From Salpingoeca rosetta (taxonomy: Eukaryota; Opisthokonta; Choanoflagellata; Craspedida; Salpingoecidae): a stretch of DNA of 34,666 nt. Position 1 is the stretch's first letter, and the number at the start of each line of letters is the position of its first letter. The notes beneath the pieces were generated by a model that saw nothing but the letters and a program-made list of their open reading frames with translations, did no database searches and was not told where the DNA came from. The stretch is taken from positions 904,588-939,253 of the forward strand of contig NW_004754919.1 of the NCBI RefSeq assembly GCF_000188695.1, written 5' to 3'. Shown piece by piece: positions 1-18,584 of this stretch. Both the position numbers and the translations under genes were made by a program.

Positions 1-213
1 CGTTTCATGCTCCCTCGCATTCAGTGCCATTCTTGTTTGTACCGTCACAGTCCCAGCACCCTCGCTCACACCAGCATGTGCACGTGTCATGTGCTTGCTT
101 GCTCCTGCGTGCCCACTTCTGTTCACCCCACACACACGCACGCACACACATACACGCACGCACACACACGCACACACACGCACACACACACACACACACA
201 TTTTGCATCCCAG

Positions 214-7377
<7,164 letters not shown>

Positions 7378-7711
7378 TCACGGGCGAGTGGAGAGCGTGG
7401 CATGGGGTGTGGTGTATGGTAGGATGTGTGTGGGATGTCGTGACAGTCGAAGTGGCTTCACTTTTTCTTTGGCTGACTATTGTGTATGAGATTCGATGTT
7501 GTATTAATAGAGGTTTTGTGTGCATGCTGTTTATTATCCATGCATGGAATCTATTTGTCTTTGGCGTGTTATTTTTTTCCGTTCAACGAACAAAAGCGAA
7601 AGCAACAACCAACCGACAAAGAAGAAGCAAAAGCTGCCGACACACACACACCGTCGCAAGAAGCAGTTAGGCACACAGACAGCGCGGAAGAGAGAGAACC
7701 AAGCACGCATC
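7378..7711. other. Intergenic region NEK11 to PSMD13
   Basis: These 334 bases hold the 3' end of the NEK11 transcription unit and the promoter and 5' UTR of PSMD13, which has the same orientation. The first part is relatively T-rich, the part before the ATG is A-rich (AGAGAGAACC). I see no clear TATA box and no consensus AATAAA. Confidence 0.5.
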
Positions 7712-8111
7712 ATGGCTGAGGCATACATTGAGAAGCAGTTGGCAAACGCCCGCGGAGATGATGAGGACGTGTGGAAGGAGGTGCAAACCTTGCACAACAG
7801 AAAGTGCGTAGGTTTGATCGAGCGTACCGATGGATGTGGTGGTTGGTGTGCAGTGTGTGTGTGTGTGTTTGTGTAGGTGTGTGCGCGTATGTTGTGTGTG
7901 TGGGTGTATGCGCGTGTGTTGTATGTGTGTGGGTGTGGAGGTGTGTGTGTGTGTGGGTGTGGATGTTTGCAGGCTTGCTTTGCTTGGTGAGGCGTGTGCT
8001 CACGGCCCTCCACTTCACTGCCTGTTGTTTGCCTTAGGCTGTGGCATCAGCTTTCTGTCAAGATCACAGAGATGCTGTCCAGCGACTTGTTTGCGTCAGG
8101 CGGCATGGTCG

Positions 8112-8188
<77 letters not shown>

Positions 8189-9001
8189 CGCGTGTTTGTT
8201 GTGTGTGTGTATATTTGTCTCCCTGGTCTTCTGCCTACTTGTCTCCCTGTCTGTCTGTCTTTGTCTCCCTGCATCCCATTTCGTGCCAACCATCCTTTGC
8301 CTAACTTATCCTTGCTCATTTCATTCCCACTTGCTATGTGCCCACCGTTGTGGCAACTGCTTGCATTCAACAACAACACAGTTGCACGACAGCTTCATTG
8401 TCCACTTCTACGACAGGTTGGGGATTTCTGATCCATGATCGTCTTGCCGCCCTGTCAAACCTTGTTCCTTGCGCGCCTTCACACTGCCCTCTCCACATTC
8501 ACTCGTTCACATCAACTCATTTTCGCCAACACATGCACTGTCGTGCACACTCGCCCCGCAACGACCAGAATCAACCTGCAGACATATGCAAAGATGTGCC
8601 TGACCGTGGCCACCCAGTACGAGAGTGAGTTGCACACATGTATGTGTGTGTGCATGTGTGTGTGGGGGGGGGGGGTGTGAAGTTGCTCTCAGTGCTTGCT
8701 GTCGGTACTTGATTAAAACGTTGACACGATGCTGATCCCCCACTTCTTTTTTCCCATTCTCCTTCTCCCTTGTCCTCTTTTTCTGCTCCCCCTTCTCCTT
8801 CCTCTCCTCCGCCTCACATTTACATGTTCATTCGCCACCACACAGGCCCACACGATGCACTCGCGTTCTTCGAGCAGTGCCTTGAGCGGGTATGCATGCA
8901 ATCACATGTTTGTTCGTGCTTGTGTGCGTGTGTGTGTGTGTGTGTGCGGGTATGCATGCAATCACATGTGTGTGTGTGTGCTTGTGCGTGTGTGTGTGTG
9001 C

Positions 9002-9044
<43 letters not shown>

Positions 9045-9156
9045 GTACGGTTGTTANNNNNNNNNNNNNNNNNNNNNNNNNNNNNNNNNNNNNNNNNNNN
9101 NNNNNNNNNNNNNNNNNNNNNNNNNNNNNNNNNNNNNNNNNNNNNNNNNNNNNNNN

Positions 9157-9197
<41 letters not shown>

Positions 9198-10262
9198 AAC
9201 GGGTGTTTGAAATGAAGCATGTGCCTTGTCAAGCGTTTTTTTTTTCACTCTCACACTGGATGTTTGCTTTGCTTCGCTGTGATATCAGGTATCTGGGGAC
9301 GCCCTTGCGCGCGTGTGCATCATCTCGGCCATGGCGGAGCTCCACCTCCTCCTCAACCAAACCGACGTTACAAAGGTCTGTCTGTGTGTCTGTGTGTCTG
9401 TGTCTGTCTGTCCATGTATGTCCATGTATGTCTGTGTGTGTCTGTGTGTCTGTGTGTCTGTGACTGTGTGTCTGTCTGTCTGCCCCTGTCTGTGTGTCAA
9501 CATGGCTTCTCCTCCCTGTGCTCCCTCATACCCACCCCTACTCACTCACCACACCACCACCCTGATCAGGCAAAGTTGAAGGAGGCAGAGGCGCTGCTCG
9601 AGGAGCAGGCCGGCGTCACGGAGATGCACGCAAACTTCTACCGCGTCGCCGCAGAGTACTACAAGGTTCGGCGACGAAGAGGAAAGGGGGGAGGAAAAAG
9701 TACCTGTGGTGCTTGCAGCGGTGGTGGTGGTGGTGGTGACATAAACGAGGCGAGTGGCTGCTTTCTTCTACAGCTTGGCACTTGTCCTCTGCCTACTCAC
9801 ACCACCTCCACTTGTAACTCTCCCCACATGCAACACTCACCACACGCACCACTTTCACCACTCCCGATACCAACGAACAGAACCAGGGCGTGTACCACGA
9901 GTTTTACACGAATGCACTGCGCTATCTCGGCTGCATTGAGCTCGACACGCTCGGACGTGAGATGACGCGAGCACGCGGGCGGGCGATGAGTCATAAAGAG
10001 GGAAGGGGGGGGAGGATAATTTGGAGGAGAAAGAGGGGAGGGAGACGACAGTCTGTTCGCTGCGGTGTTGCCGCTGCGTGCATGTGCACTCACGTTGTAC
10101 TCTTCACACTGCACACATATTGGCTCATGACCGCTGCCACGATCACCGTCACTGCCATCACCGCCACCACCAACAGCTGAGCAGCAGGTGCAGCGCGCGT
10201 TTGATCTCGCCCTCGCCGCCATTTTGGGCAAGGGTGTCTACAACTTTGGCGAGCTGGTACGC

Positions 10263-10333
<71 letters not shown>

Positions 10334-10465
10334 CTGCTGGTTTGCCGGTCTGAACACTTCTCCTCCTCATCCACCACCACATCATCGTCGTTATGACTGT
10401 TTCACTTCTCATGTGCCATGCATCACCTCCCTTTCATTGTGCATTCGTGTGCGTGTGTGTGTGTG

Positions 10466-10524
<59 letters not shown>

Positions 10525-10658
10525 ACAGCTTGCCCACCCGATCCTGGAGAGCCTGCGCTCGACATCGAAGGAGTGGCTCATCGACCTCCTTTACGCCTTC
10601 AACAGCGGTGCGCTGAACGTGAACACGCGTGCACGTGTCGGCGTGGAGGGGTTTGGAG

Positions 10659-10703
<45 letters not shown>

Positions 10704-10850
10704 GTACTACGACGAGAGAAGTAGGCGATGAGCACTGCTGACTTTGTGCGCTCCCTGTTCGAATACGGGGATTAGGGCAATCTAGCTAATGGTGGTTACG
10801 GCCCCTAAAAATGTTAAGCCCTTACCTAGAGAGTGTGGTGGTCATACTTG

Positions 10851-10897
<47 letters not shown>

Positions 10898-11187
10898 TCT
10901 TCAAACCCGTGAAGGCGAAAGACACCGTTGTGATTGATGTGCCGTGTAGTTGAACGCTCCACCGCGTGTGCTGTGTGTCACTCATCTCTACCACATCATT
11001 GCACCACCACCCCCAGGTGACCTTGCCAAGTTTGAGTTTCTGCAGCCGCAGTGGGGCAGCGACCCAGACCTCAAGGCCAAGTAAGGAGGGGGGGGGGGGT
11101 GATGGCGGTGGTGGTGGTGAAAGTGGTTGTGGTGGCTGCTGTGCATTGCTTTGTTGATGAAATGCACGCATTTCGCTTTAGTCATCG

Positions 11188-11227
<40 letters not shown>

Positions 11228-11530
11228 CGCACGCACGCACACCCACGCCCACGCATGGCCGTGGTCGCAGTGAGAGCGTGATGCAAGAGAAGATCCGGCT
11301 GCTTGCGCTGATGGAGATGGTGTTCCGCGCGCCGGCGAACAACCGCCGTCTCGCCTTTGACGCCATTGGCGACGCCACCAAGACCCCTGTCGACCAGGTG
11401 CGGGCGCTGCGCGTGTGTTGCACGTGCGTTTGTGTTTGTGTTGAATTTGTGCTGTGTATCTGTAGCTCTGAGTGCGAGCCCTGTTTCGTTCAGTTCCTCA
11501 CCCCAGCTCCCCCCCCCCCCACACACACAC

Positions 11531-11580
<50 letters not shown>

Positions 11581-11809
11581 GCACGCATGTCAGGTTGAGA
11601 TGCTTGTGATGAAGGCGCTGTCGCTGGGGCTGGTCCGCGGCTCCCTCGATGAGGTGGACAGCGTCGCCGTGCTCACGTGGGTGCAGCCAAGAGTGCTGAG
11701 TCAGCAGCAGGTGGAGGCGATGGCCACCCGCTTCAACGCCTGGACGGCGACGGTGGACCAAACCGCCTCTGCCATGGAGACGCGGGCCCCCGAGCTCTAC
11801 GCGCTGTAA
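7712..11809 (+). CDS. PSMD13: 26S proteasome non-ATPase regulatory subunit 13 (Rpn9)
   Basis: Lid subunit of the 19S regulatory particle, a PCI-domain scaffold protein in ubiquitin-dependent protein degradation. Exons: 7712-7803, 8038-8113, 8382-8416, 8569-8624, 8846-8889, 9289-9375, 9570-9665, 9881-9956, 10177-10256, 10529-10607, 11017-11080, 11271-11397, 11594-11809. All introns are GT-AG, the phases agree at each join, and the CDS of 1,128 nt encodes 375 residues against 376 in human PSMD13. Matching segments include KLWHQL at the first join, [14 protein letters not shown], the PCI part ([40 protein letters not shown]) and the C-terminal [26 protein letters not shown] motif (here SLDEVD) with [17 protein letters not shown] at 7712 is the first ATG in frame. 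The gap at 9057-9156 is intronic and does not interrupt coding sequence. Confidence 0.96.
8114..8185 (+). repeat. (TG)n tract beginning at a 5' splice site
   Basis: The second PSMD13 intron opens GTGTGTGTG directly after the codon GAG, so the donor is the first unit of a TG repeat of about 35 units. Confidence 0.9.
9057..9156. other. Assembly gap of 100 N
   Basis: Exactly 100 N lie in the fifth PSMD13 intron, flanked by (TG)n on both sides (about 9005-9042 and 9157-9196). The round number suggests a placeholder of unknown true length, probably caused by the microsatellite. Confidence 0.97.
10264..10328 (+). repeat. (CT)n microsatellite in a PSMD13 intron
   Basis: A run of about 32 CT units starts a few bases after the donor GTACGC at 10257. 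It is the only long CT repeat in the window; nearly all others are TG/CA. Confidence 0.9.
10608..11016 (+). other. PSMD13 intron with two TG tracts and odd unique segments
   Basis: Two TG tracts (about 10661-10702 and 10856-10894) bracket about 150 bases of non-repetitive, comparatively AT-rich sequence. A second unique stretch runs from 10895 to the acceptor CCCCAG ending at 11016. I see no ORF or RNA gene here. Confidence 0.55.
11519..11586 (+). repeat. (CA)n/(CG)n alternating tract
   Basis: A CA-CG-CA-CG mosaic lies directly before the acceptor CATGTCAG of the last PSMD13 exon. It is built like the larger tract at 6477-6659. Confidence 0.85.
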
Positions 11810-12218
11810 ACACACACACACACCATGTGCGTGTTGTGCTTGGGTTGTGTGCTCTTTGGTTGGTGCAAAGGGTCTTTGAGTTGCTGTTCGTGGGTTTGGT
11901 TGTTTGGTTGAAAAACAGATAAACGTTGCTCGCAAACAGCAAGCAAGCAAGCAAGAAGTTGACCAACAACAAGGGACCAAACATCTACTCAAAATCAACG
12001 TCGCACACGCTTTGCACGCGTGCACATTCAACACAGGAGCATACACTACTTGCATAACAACAAACACACACACACAATCACAATCACACATCACAAACAC
12101 ACGCACAAACACACAATCACACATCACACATCACACACACACGCACACACACAATCACAAACACACACACACAATCACACCATCACACACACAATCACAC
12201 ACAATCACGCCATCAGAA
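11810..12218. other. Convergent 3' intergenic region, PSMD13 / histidine phosphatase
   Basis: The 409 bases between two converging stop codons contain GT-rich sequence, an AAGC tandem (about 11940-11956) and irregular CACA/AATCACA repeats (about 12060-12205). No gene is apparent. Confidence 0.5.
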
Positions 12219-14059
12219 TCAGAGGGCAAAGACGCCCTCGGTGTGAATGGCGTTGCCTGTGAGGGAGACGAGACACAGCTCCCACTCCATATGCTTCAGA
12301 ATCTCCGCCATGAGTGCAGAGAACGAAACACCCGCCGCCGCCTCCACCTCCTGCGGCGTGTCCGGGCCATGCAGCAGCGTGCTGACGAGTGGCAGATCGT
12401 GTGCGCTCGCCATCACCATGGACAGGTCGACGCTGCCCTGCGGCCGGAAAAAATCGTCACTGGCTGCGGTGTCGTCGACAACCACCAGCCGCGATGCGCC
12501 GTGACGCGCGCACCAGTCCACCACGCAGTCGTCATCAGGCTCGCTCTCCACGGCCTTCCTGCGCGGCGCTGCTGGGCTGTCCCCATCATCATCATCGCCA
12601 TCAGCAGCCACCACGTTGGCCTGCACAAAGGCGACCACGGCAGCAGCGATGCGACTGAGTGTGTCGTTGTGCACCCGATACAGCACGCGCACGCGGTCGG
12701 CCGTGTCCTCGTCGTCTGTCGAGCACACGTACTCTGGCATTTCGTCGCCCTGCATGAGGTGGAAGCGGCGGGCGTGAACATCTTCTCCTCTTGCTTCTCC
12801 GCGCGCGTGGCCAGCCTCACCACTGCTGCTGCTGCTGCTTGTGGTGGTGGTGGTGTTCGTGTTGACGGTGGTGCCAGCTGTGGTGGCTGTCTCTGTGCCT
12901 GCGTCTGCTGCATGTGTCGATGCGGCGGGGCGGCGACGCAGCTCCCGCCGCAGCACGTCCTTGGCCTGGGAGACCTGGGTCAGGTTTGGGATGTGGCCCA
13001 GGCTGGCCAAGTGGATGAAGGGCAGGCGGTGGTAGCGCAGGCACGACAGGTTGGACAGCTTTGGGTGGGCTGCGAGCCGCGACACAAAGTTCTGCAGCTG
13101 CGTGAAGAGCTGCTGGGCGAGAGGGGACGCGCCGCCGGAGGAGGGCAGGGCGACGACGCCGTAGGTGCGGCGCATGGTGAGGTGGGCCAGCGTCGGGGAC
13201 GGCAGGGTCGCCGTGGTGCTCCAGATGGTGCGGATGGAGCAGCAGTTGCGGATCTGCAGGCTCAGCGGGCTTCGCGCCTCCACGTTGAGCGTCTCGTTGA
13301 TGAACCCCCAGTGGCAGACGATGGCGATGCGCGTCTCCGGGCACACGGAGAGCCAGTTGAAGAAGGTGCGCAGGCGGCCGACGCGGTCGCCGGCAATGTG
13401 CCACCAGTTGTCTGCGACGCCGTCCAGGCGCACGTCGTCAAAGCGCGAGAGCGCAGAGAGCATCAGGCACGACTTGAGGTCCTGCCGGTTGCGACCTTGG
13501 CACTCTGGCATGTCTGGGTAGAACTCTGTGATGACGGGCCAGGCGTAGATGGGGCACTTCTCCTCGGCAAAGGCGATGCACGCCGTCTGGATGGCCCGCG
13601 TCAGTGGAGAGCAGTACACCGTCTGCACGCCCCACTTCTTCACAGCTGCGCGCATGCATGGAATAACGTCGGTGGTGGCGTTGGTGGCGGTGTTGTTGAG
13701 GTGAGATAAAAAGCATGGGGGGTGACAACCGAGCCAGCGAGTAAAGCAAGATGCATGAATGCACATGAAGAACAGTCGATGCGCACAAGCCACGCGCACG
13801 CAAGCCCCACAAACACACACGCACACGCACCTGACTGCAAGCCCATGGCCTGTTCATGGCCGATCCTGGTGAGGGGCGCATCGCGAAAGTCTGGGTGGTT
13901 GTTGTCGGACGCAACGTTTGCCTCGCTCTGGCCATGGCGCACAAAGTACACCACCTTGTGGCCTCCCTGCTTCACATCGTCGGGAAGGCTGTCCTCCCCG
14001 TGGTGGTGGTCTTCCACCACATCCACAAGCTGGATGTGCGGCGGAATCAGGCTGGCCAT
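12219..14059 (-). CDS. Histidine phosphatase (phosphoglycerate mutase-like) with a long C-terminal extension
   Basis: Branch-1 histidine phosphatase superfamily; the substrate cannot be read from sequence. Exon 1 is 14059-13831 and exon 2 is 13645-12219; donor GTGCGT, acceptor GCGCAG, phase 1, 551 residues. The catalytic core is complete: RHG at residues 41-43 (His42 phosphate acceptor) within YFVRHGQSEAN, SPLTRAIQT with Arg93, an acidic residue in VITEFYPD (Glu117), and the second His188 in IAIVCHWGF. The catalytic half ends by about residue 220. The rest has a Thr/Ser-rich linker, acidic patches and an ordered C-terminal stretch that includes CARHGASRLVVVDD. A second RHG there is in the wrong context to be catalytic. 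The gene converges on PSMD13 and diverges from the intronless gene at 14587. Confidence 0.85.
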
Positions 14060-14586
14060 CGTGGAGTTGGGGGGAAGGTGGTGCGGTCGTGTGGTGTGTT
14101 GTCTTCTTGTTGTCGTGTGTTCTTGTTGCGGTTGTATTGGTTGTGGGCAAAAACTGCCAAGTCAGCAGAAACGGCCGTGTTTTGGTTGGCACAAACATGT
14201 CCGCACGTTTGTGGTGGTAAGACTGAACTGACAGCAGCGCCAAACCGCTCTCGCGCACACCTCAACACAAAAGAAGGTGAGCGCGGAAGCTGTACTGTTG
14301 TGTGTCTGGGACGGGAGTCAGGATGGTGGTGGTGATGCGGCAGTATCGTATCGATGAGCTGAATGAGCAGCGATCGTGTGTGCAAACGTGCCACTGACTT
14401 TAGGACTTCACACACACTCTCTCTTCTGTCACACACTCACTCTCACTCACACACTCACTCTCACTCACTCACACACTCTCTCTCACTCTCAGTCACACAC
14501 ACACACACACTCACTCACTCACTCACACACACACACACTCACACACTCTCTCTTACATCCACACACACACACACACAGCCTCAGTC
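14060..14586. promoter_or_regulatory. Divergent intergenic (putative promoter) region
   Basis: These 527 bases separate the start codons of the histidine phosphatase (-) and the LRR-like gene (+), so both promoters should lie here. From about 14400 to 14578 the sequence is a CACACT/CTCA repeat array ending just before the ATG at 14587. No recognisable TATA box or other motif was found. Confidence 0.45.
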
Positions 14587-14787
14587 ATGACACGTCAGCG
14601 GCGTCGACGCGGCCGCGCTCGTGCACTGCCAAGGATCGCCAATCGCGCCCCCAGCGCTGCCACTGCCCCCAGTACTGCCCCCAGTACTGCCCCCAGCGCT
14701 GCCACTGCCCCCAGTACTGCCCCCAGCGCTGCCTCTTCCTTCAGCGCAAACCACGCGCCAGCCAACCCACAGCCACCGCCGCCGCCA

Positions 14788-14822
<35 letters not shown>

Positions 14823-17800
14823 CCAGCCGCTGCATATGGGTGGGCTTGATCTCGCCGGATGGACCCACGTGGCCAACACGCTGATCAAGCAGGTTGGCGT
14901 GCCAGTAACGCGCGCACCGCTGAGCGGACCCACCGACCTGCGCAGCGTCAACAGCCTGCGCGCGTTCCTGCACCTCATGTTCACCTGCCGCGCCCTGTAC
15001 CAGGAGCTCCCGTGGTCTGTCCCCAAGTGGTGCCTGGAACAAGCCTTCTTCGGCTTTGCCTCGCTGGACTGGCTGGACGGGGCCTCGCCGCTGAACTTGG
15101 ACTGGGGCGAGGTCTGCGACGGCAACAGCACCGGCGGAGCATGGGAGGAAGAGCGGTTTGTGGCGTACTCGCGCATGGGCATCCGCTGGGACGGCCGCTG
15201 CCGCTTCCTGCACCGCAGATGGACATCGCAGGACATGCTGCGCCAGTTTGCTGTGGTGGGCCGCGTCACCCTGCAGGGGCTCAACAGCACAGACGCCTGG
15301 GAAATGTGCGCCAGCCAGGGAACTTTGGGCGCGCCACCCAGAGACGACAACACTGGCCATGTTCATCGTGATGACAGCAACGACAACCGTGCTGATGACG
15401 ATGATGATGATGACGATGGTGATGACGACGGTGCCCAAGAGGCGCAGCCAACACAACAACAACAACAACAACAGCAGGGAGCGGAGCCGCCAGTCGTGGT
15501 CATGCATGCTCGCCCAGCCTCGTTCACGTTCCAAGCCGGGTACTTCCTTGACACGTTTGATCAATCCTTCCACGGCTTCCAGGACCTCGTGCGCCCGTCA
15601 AAGTGCGAGCGCCTGGAAGTGCTCATGGAAACCGAGCGGTACGCGAACGGGTGGCACATGAACGTCCGCGACGTGTCTGCCCTGAACATCGCCTCCCACA
15701 CCCCGCTCAACCGCATGACGCTGGCAAACGTGGACAAGGTGGAGCTGCAGCTGTGCCCGGCCCAGCGGGCCTTTGGCGCGCTGCTTGCCAGCCAGGGCGT
15801 GAAGAGCGTCACGCTCAAGCCACTACAGGGCACGCGTGGGCCCGCGCACGATTTTGACCTGCGCGACATCCGCCGCGTGCCAGATGTGCACCTGTTCAAC
15901 CTGGGCTGCATCACCGACCTCTCACCGCTCGGCGATGCGGAGAATGTCGTGCTGGACTACATTCAGCACGCGCGCAGCCTCGCACCGCTGGCCAACGTGT
16001 CGCACATCACGCTGCTGGAGTGCAACGGCCACACCCACAACCTCATGCTCCACTGCGATGGCATCCGCACCTGGCGCCTCAGGGGCGTCACGGGCACACT
16101 CACCCTGCCGCGCGCCACAGCCGTGCGCCTCTCAGACAGCCTCGACTTTGCAGAGGTCGTGTGTGGCAGCAAGCACATGGACGTGCTGCTGCTGGACAAG
16201 TGCACGGAGCTGCGCGCGGTGTCCCTGCCCAACTTGGAGGCCGCTTGCAGCGTGGACCTGAGATGCTGCCGTCACATCACCGAGCTCTCGGTCCCAGCCA
16301 CCCGCATCAACAGCGTTGACCTGACCAAGTGCATGCGCCTCTCGTCCGTGCACTTGCCCAACCTGCAGCACCTGCGCTCGCTCAGCATCGACTACTGCAA
16401 GGACCTCACCACCATCACCTGCCCACGTCCGCTGCGGCTCAGCTTCCTCTGCCTGCATGCATGCAACAAGTTGCGCAACATGAGCACCTTCTTTGAGCAC
16501 GCCGACATGGCCATGCTCTTTGACATGGACGTGTCCAACCCCGAAGTCATGCGGCAGCTTGGCGCACGCGCCAGCGCCCTCCACTTTCGCGGCACCTGCA
16601 TCACCGACCTCGCCATGCTCAAGCACGTGCCAACCACCACGCGGGTGCACGTGTTCAACTTTCGCGGGGCTGTCCGCACGCCGCCGCCGCCCTGCCTGCA
16701 CGAGCTGCACATGTCGGCCGATGCCACCAGCGGGCGCAGTGGCGAGTGCAGCATCGAGCACCTGCGCGGCGTGAAGAGGGTGCGCGTGCGTGGCAGCTCC
16801 ACAAAGCTGACGGGGCTCAAGGCCATTTGTGGGCACGAGGAGTTTATGATCAGCCAGTGCTCGCTCGCAGATGCCACCATCACCGACTGCAAGCGCGTTG
16901 TCTTCAACAAGTGCACGTCCGATGTGCACCTCGCCACCATTGAATCGCTCGACATCAACAAGAGCAACGTCAGGGTGAAGAGCATGGTCAACGTGCAGTC
17001 CGTCAACATGTACGGCTGCCGTGTTCGCATTGCCTCCACCAACAACGTGGGCGTGCTCGCTCTCCACGACTGTGACATTGCCAGCTTTGAAGCATTTGCT
17101 GGCGTGCACACGCTGGTGCTGCGCAAGTGCAGGTTCGATGCCGCCGCTGTGTGCACGCTGCCCCGGGTGCCTGTCGTCGTTCTGCAGCACTGCACCGACA
17201 CGACCAACCAGCGAGAGTACACGACCCACATCTTGCGTGCCGAGACAGCGCAGGAGCTGCATGCTGCCGTTGGCTCACCGGACCGCCACCGGTCACGCAC
17301 GACCGTGGTCACCCGCGACGCCGTCCAGCGCGCGGCAAATGGGGTGTCACGCCTGTTTGGGCACTGCGGCACGCTCTCCCGCGAAATGCGCCGTGTTGAC
17401 GATGAGCCGCTGTGGGCGAGCGGACCGGGCGTCCGGCGCTGGGCCAATGGCGATGACGGTGTTGACGACGACATCGACCACATTGTCAACGACCCTTACC
17501 TCGGCATGAGTGACCTGTTCTTCCCCGACCCAGGCCACTTTATGCACGACGAGGGCAGCGGAAACGGCGGAAACGGCGGAAACGGGAGCCGCCAGGACCG
17601 GGGCGGGCAGGGGCAGGGGGAGGTGCGGCAGCAAGCCGGCAACAGAGACCCATACTTTGACTTTGATGCGTTTGCAGGGTACGGTGTGACTGGGGCGCAA
17701 GATTTTGTGCCGTGGTCCCCGAGCATCTATGAGGGCGGCACTGATGCAAGCACATACGTGCCGCCGTTCATACCACCGGTCCCTGGTATGGAGGGCCAGG

Positions 17801-17886
17801 TGATGGTTGAGGACGCCTACGGGCAGGTCTTCATGATGAGTTTGGCAGAGGCGCTCCGCCGAGCCAACAACATCCCGCCACAGTGA
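14587..17886 (+). CDS. Intronless 1,099-residue Cys-containing leucine-rich-repeat protein
   Basis: A single open frame from ATG at 14587 to TGA at 17884-17886. In order: an Arg-rich N-terminus; a TAPSAA/TAPS repeat (nt about 14656-14740); a Gln run (14790-14820); a structured segment (DLRSVNSLRAFLHLMFTCRA) that resembles the C-terminal half of an F-box, though I am not sure; an Asp run and a Gln run (15393-15480); then a long irregular repeat body (about 15650-17220). Repeat units such as SVDLTKCMRLSSVHLPNL and LRSLSIDYCKDLTTITC have the spacing L..L.L..C..L seen in Cys-containing LRRs, and CITDLSPL resembles internalin-type units. The C-terminus is Asp/Gly/Asn-rich and probably disordered. 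No signal peptide or membrane segment is visible. If the F-box reading holds, it would be a ubiquitin-ligase substrate receptor; this is speculative. Confidence 0.85.
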
Positions 17887-17936
17887 GCATGTCTGTGTGT
17901 GTGTGTGTGTGTGTGTCTGTGTTGTGTCTGAGTGTG

Positions 17937-17971
<35 letters not shown>

Positions 17972-18050
17972 GTGTGTGTGTGTGTGTTGTGTCTAGGTGT
18001 CTGAGTGTGTCTGTGTGTGGTGTGTCTGTGTGTGGTGGGTTGTGTGTGTG

Positions 18051-18088
18051 TGGTTGGTTGGTTGGTTGGTTGGTTGGTTGGTTGGTTG
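18051..18088 (+). repeat. (TTGG)n tandem repeat
   Basis: About nine consecutive GGTT units without interruption, at the end of a TG-rich stretch. Confidence 0.9.
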
Positions 18089-18179
18089 ACGACGTAAGGT
18101 GTTGTGTTTCCGCCTCCGTTTCACTGCAGTGACTGCTTTCGTTGTACGTGTCTTGCACTGCGCAATGCATGTTGGTTCA

Positions 18180-18229
18180 TTCATTGCGGCCCATAATGGT
18201 GGAATTCATTGCGGCCCATAATGGTGGAA
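18180..18229. repeat. Perfect 25-bp tandem duplication
   Basis: Two identical adjacent copies (18180-18204 and 18205-18229), each starting TTCATTGCGG and ending ATGGTGGAA. The lack of any difference suggests a recent duplication or an assembly effect. Confidence 0.9.
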
Positions 18230-18584
18230 ATGAAGTTCCAAACAGCACAACAAGACGTCACAACGTGTGCATGAAACGGTTATGTCGTGGTTTTACGTGG
18301 TGGGATGGTGGGAAACGTAACGAAAGAGGAGATCGACATCACATGACCACGTGCAGGATACAACGAACGCGTTGGAGGAACACACTGACATAACAGCTCA
18401 GAGTCGTGCATCTCTCAAGCAATGCAACAGAAGAACAACAAAATTAACGGCAAGCGTGCAGCAGGTGTGGTGTGGTGCATCGGGGTATGTGAATGAAATC
18501 ACGCCAGCAGAACAGGTGTGACCACAGCAGTGATGGCGTCAACACATCGCCTCGCCTTTGACAACCACATCACCCAGTACGTTG

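Larger units (their letters stand above)
17887..18584. other. Convergent 3' intergenic region with simple repeats
   Basis: The 698 bases between the stop codons of the LRR-like gene and the receptor-like gene contain TG-rich repeats (about 17891-18050), a TTGG tandem (18051-18088), a perfect 25-bp duplication (18180-18229) and about 350 bases of non-repetitive sequence. No supported ORF. Confidence 0.55.

Noticed and set aside
10755..10790. tRNA B-box-like GTTCGAATAC
   Set aside because: No A-box at the right distance and no cloverleaf can be formed by eye.
12530..12700. Second RHG motif in the phosphatase as a duplicate active site
   Set aside because: It reads CARHGASR without the preceding hydrophobic strand and following Gly/Glu features, and no second set of Arg, acidic residue or His follows.
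11904..13709. 601-codon open frame on the + strand across the histidine phosphatase
   Set aside because: It is antisense to a gene with clear catalytic motifs, begins in CA repeats, and has no recognisable domains. It is open because the opposite strand is GC-rich.
14581..15573. 330-codon minus-strand frame opposite the LRR-like gene
   Set aside because: It is a shadow of the + strand gene, with poly-Leu and poly-Cys from CAG repeats.
18051..18229. Transposon end or attachment site suggested by the tandem repeats
   Set aside because: No inverted repeats, flanking target duplication or transposase-like frame nearby; simple repeats explain it.
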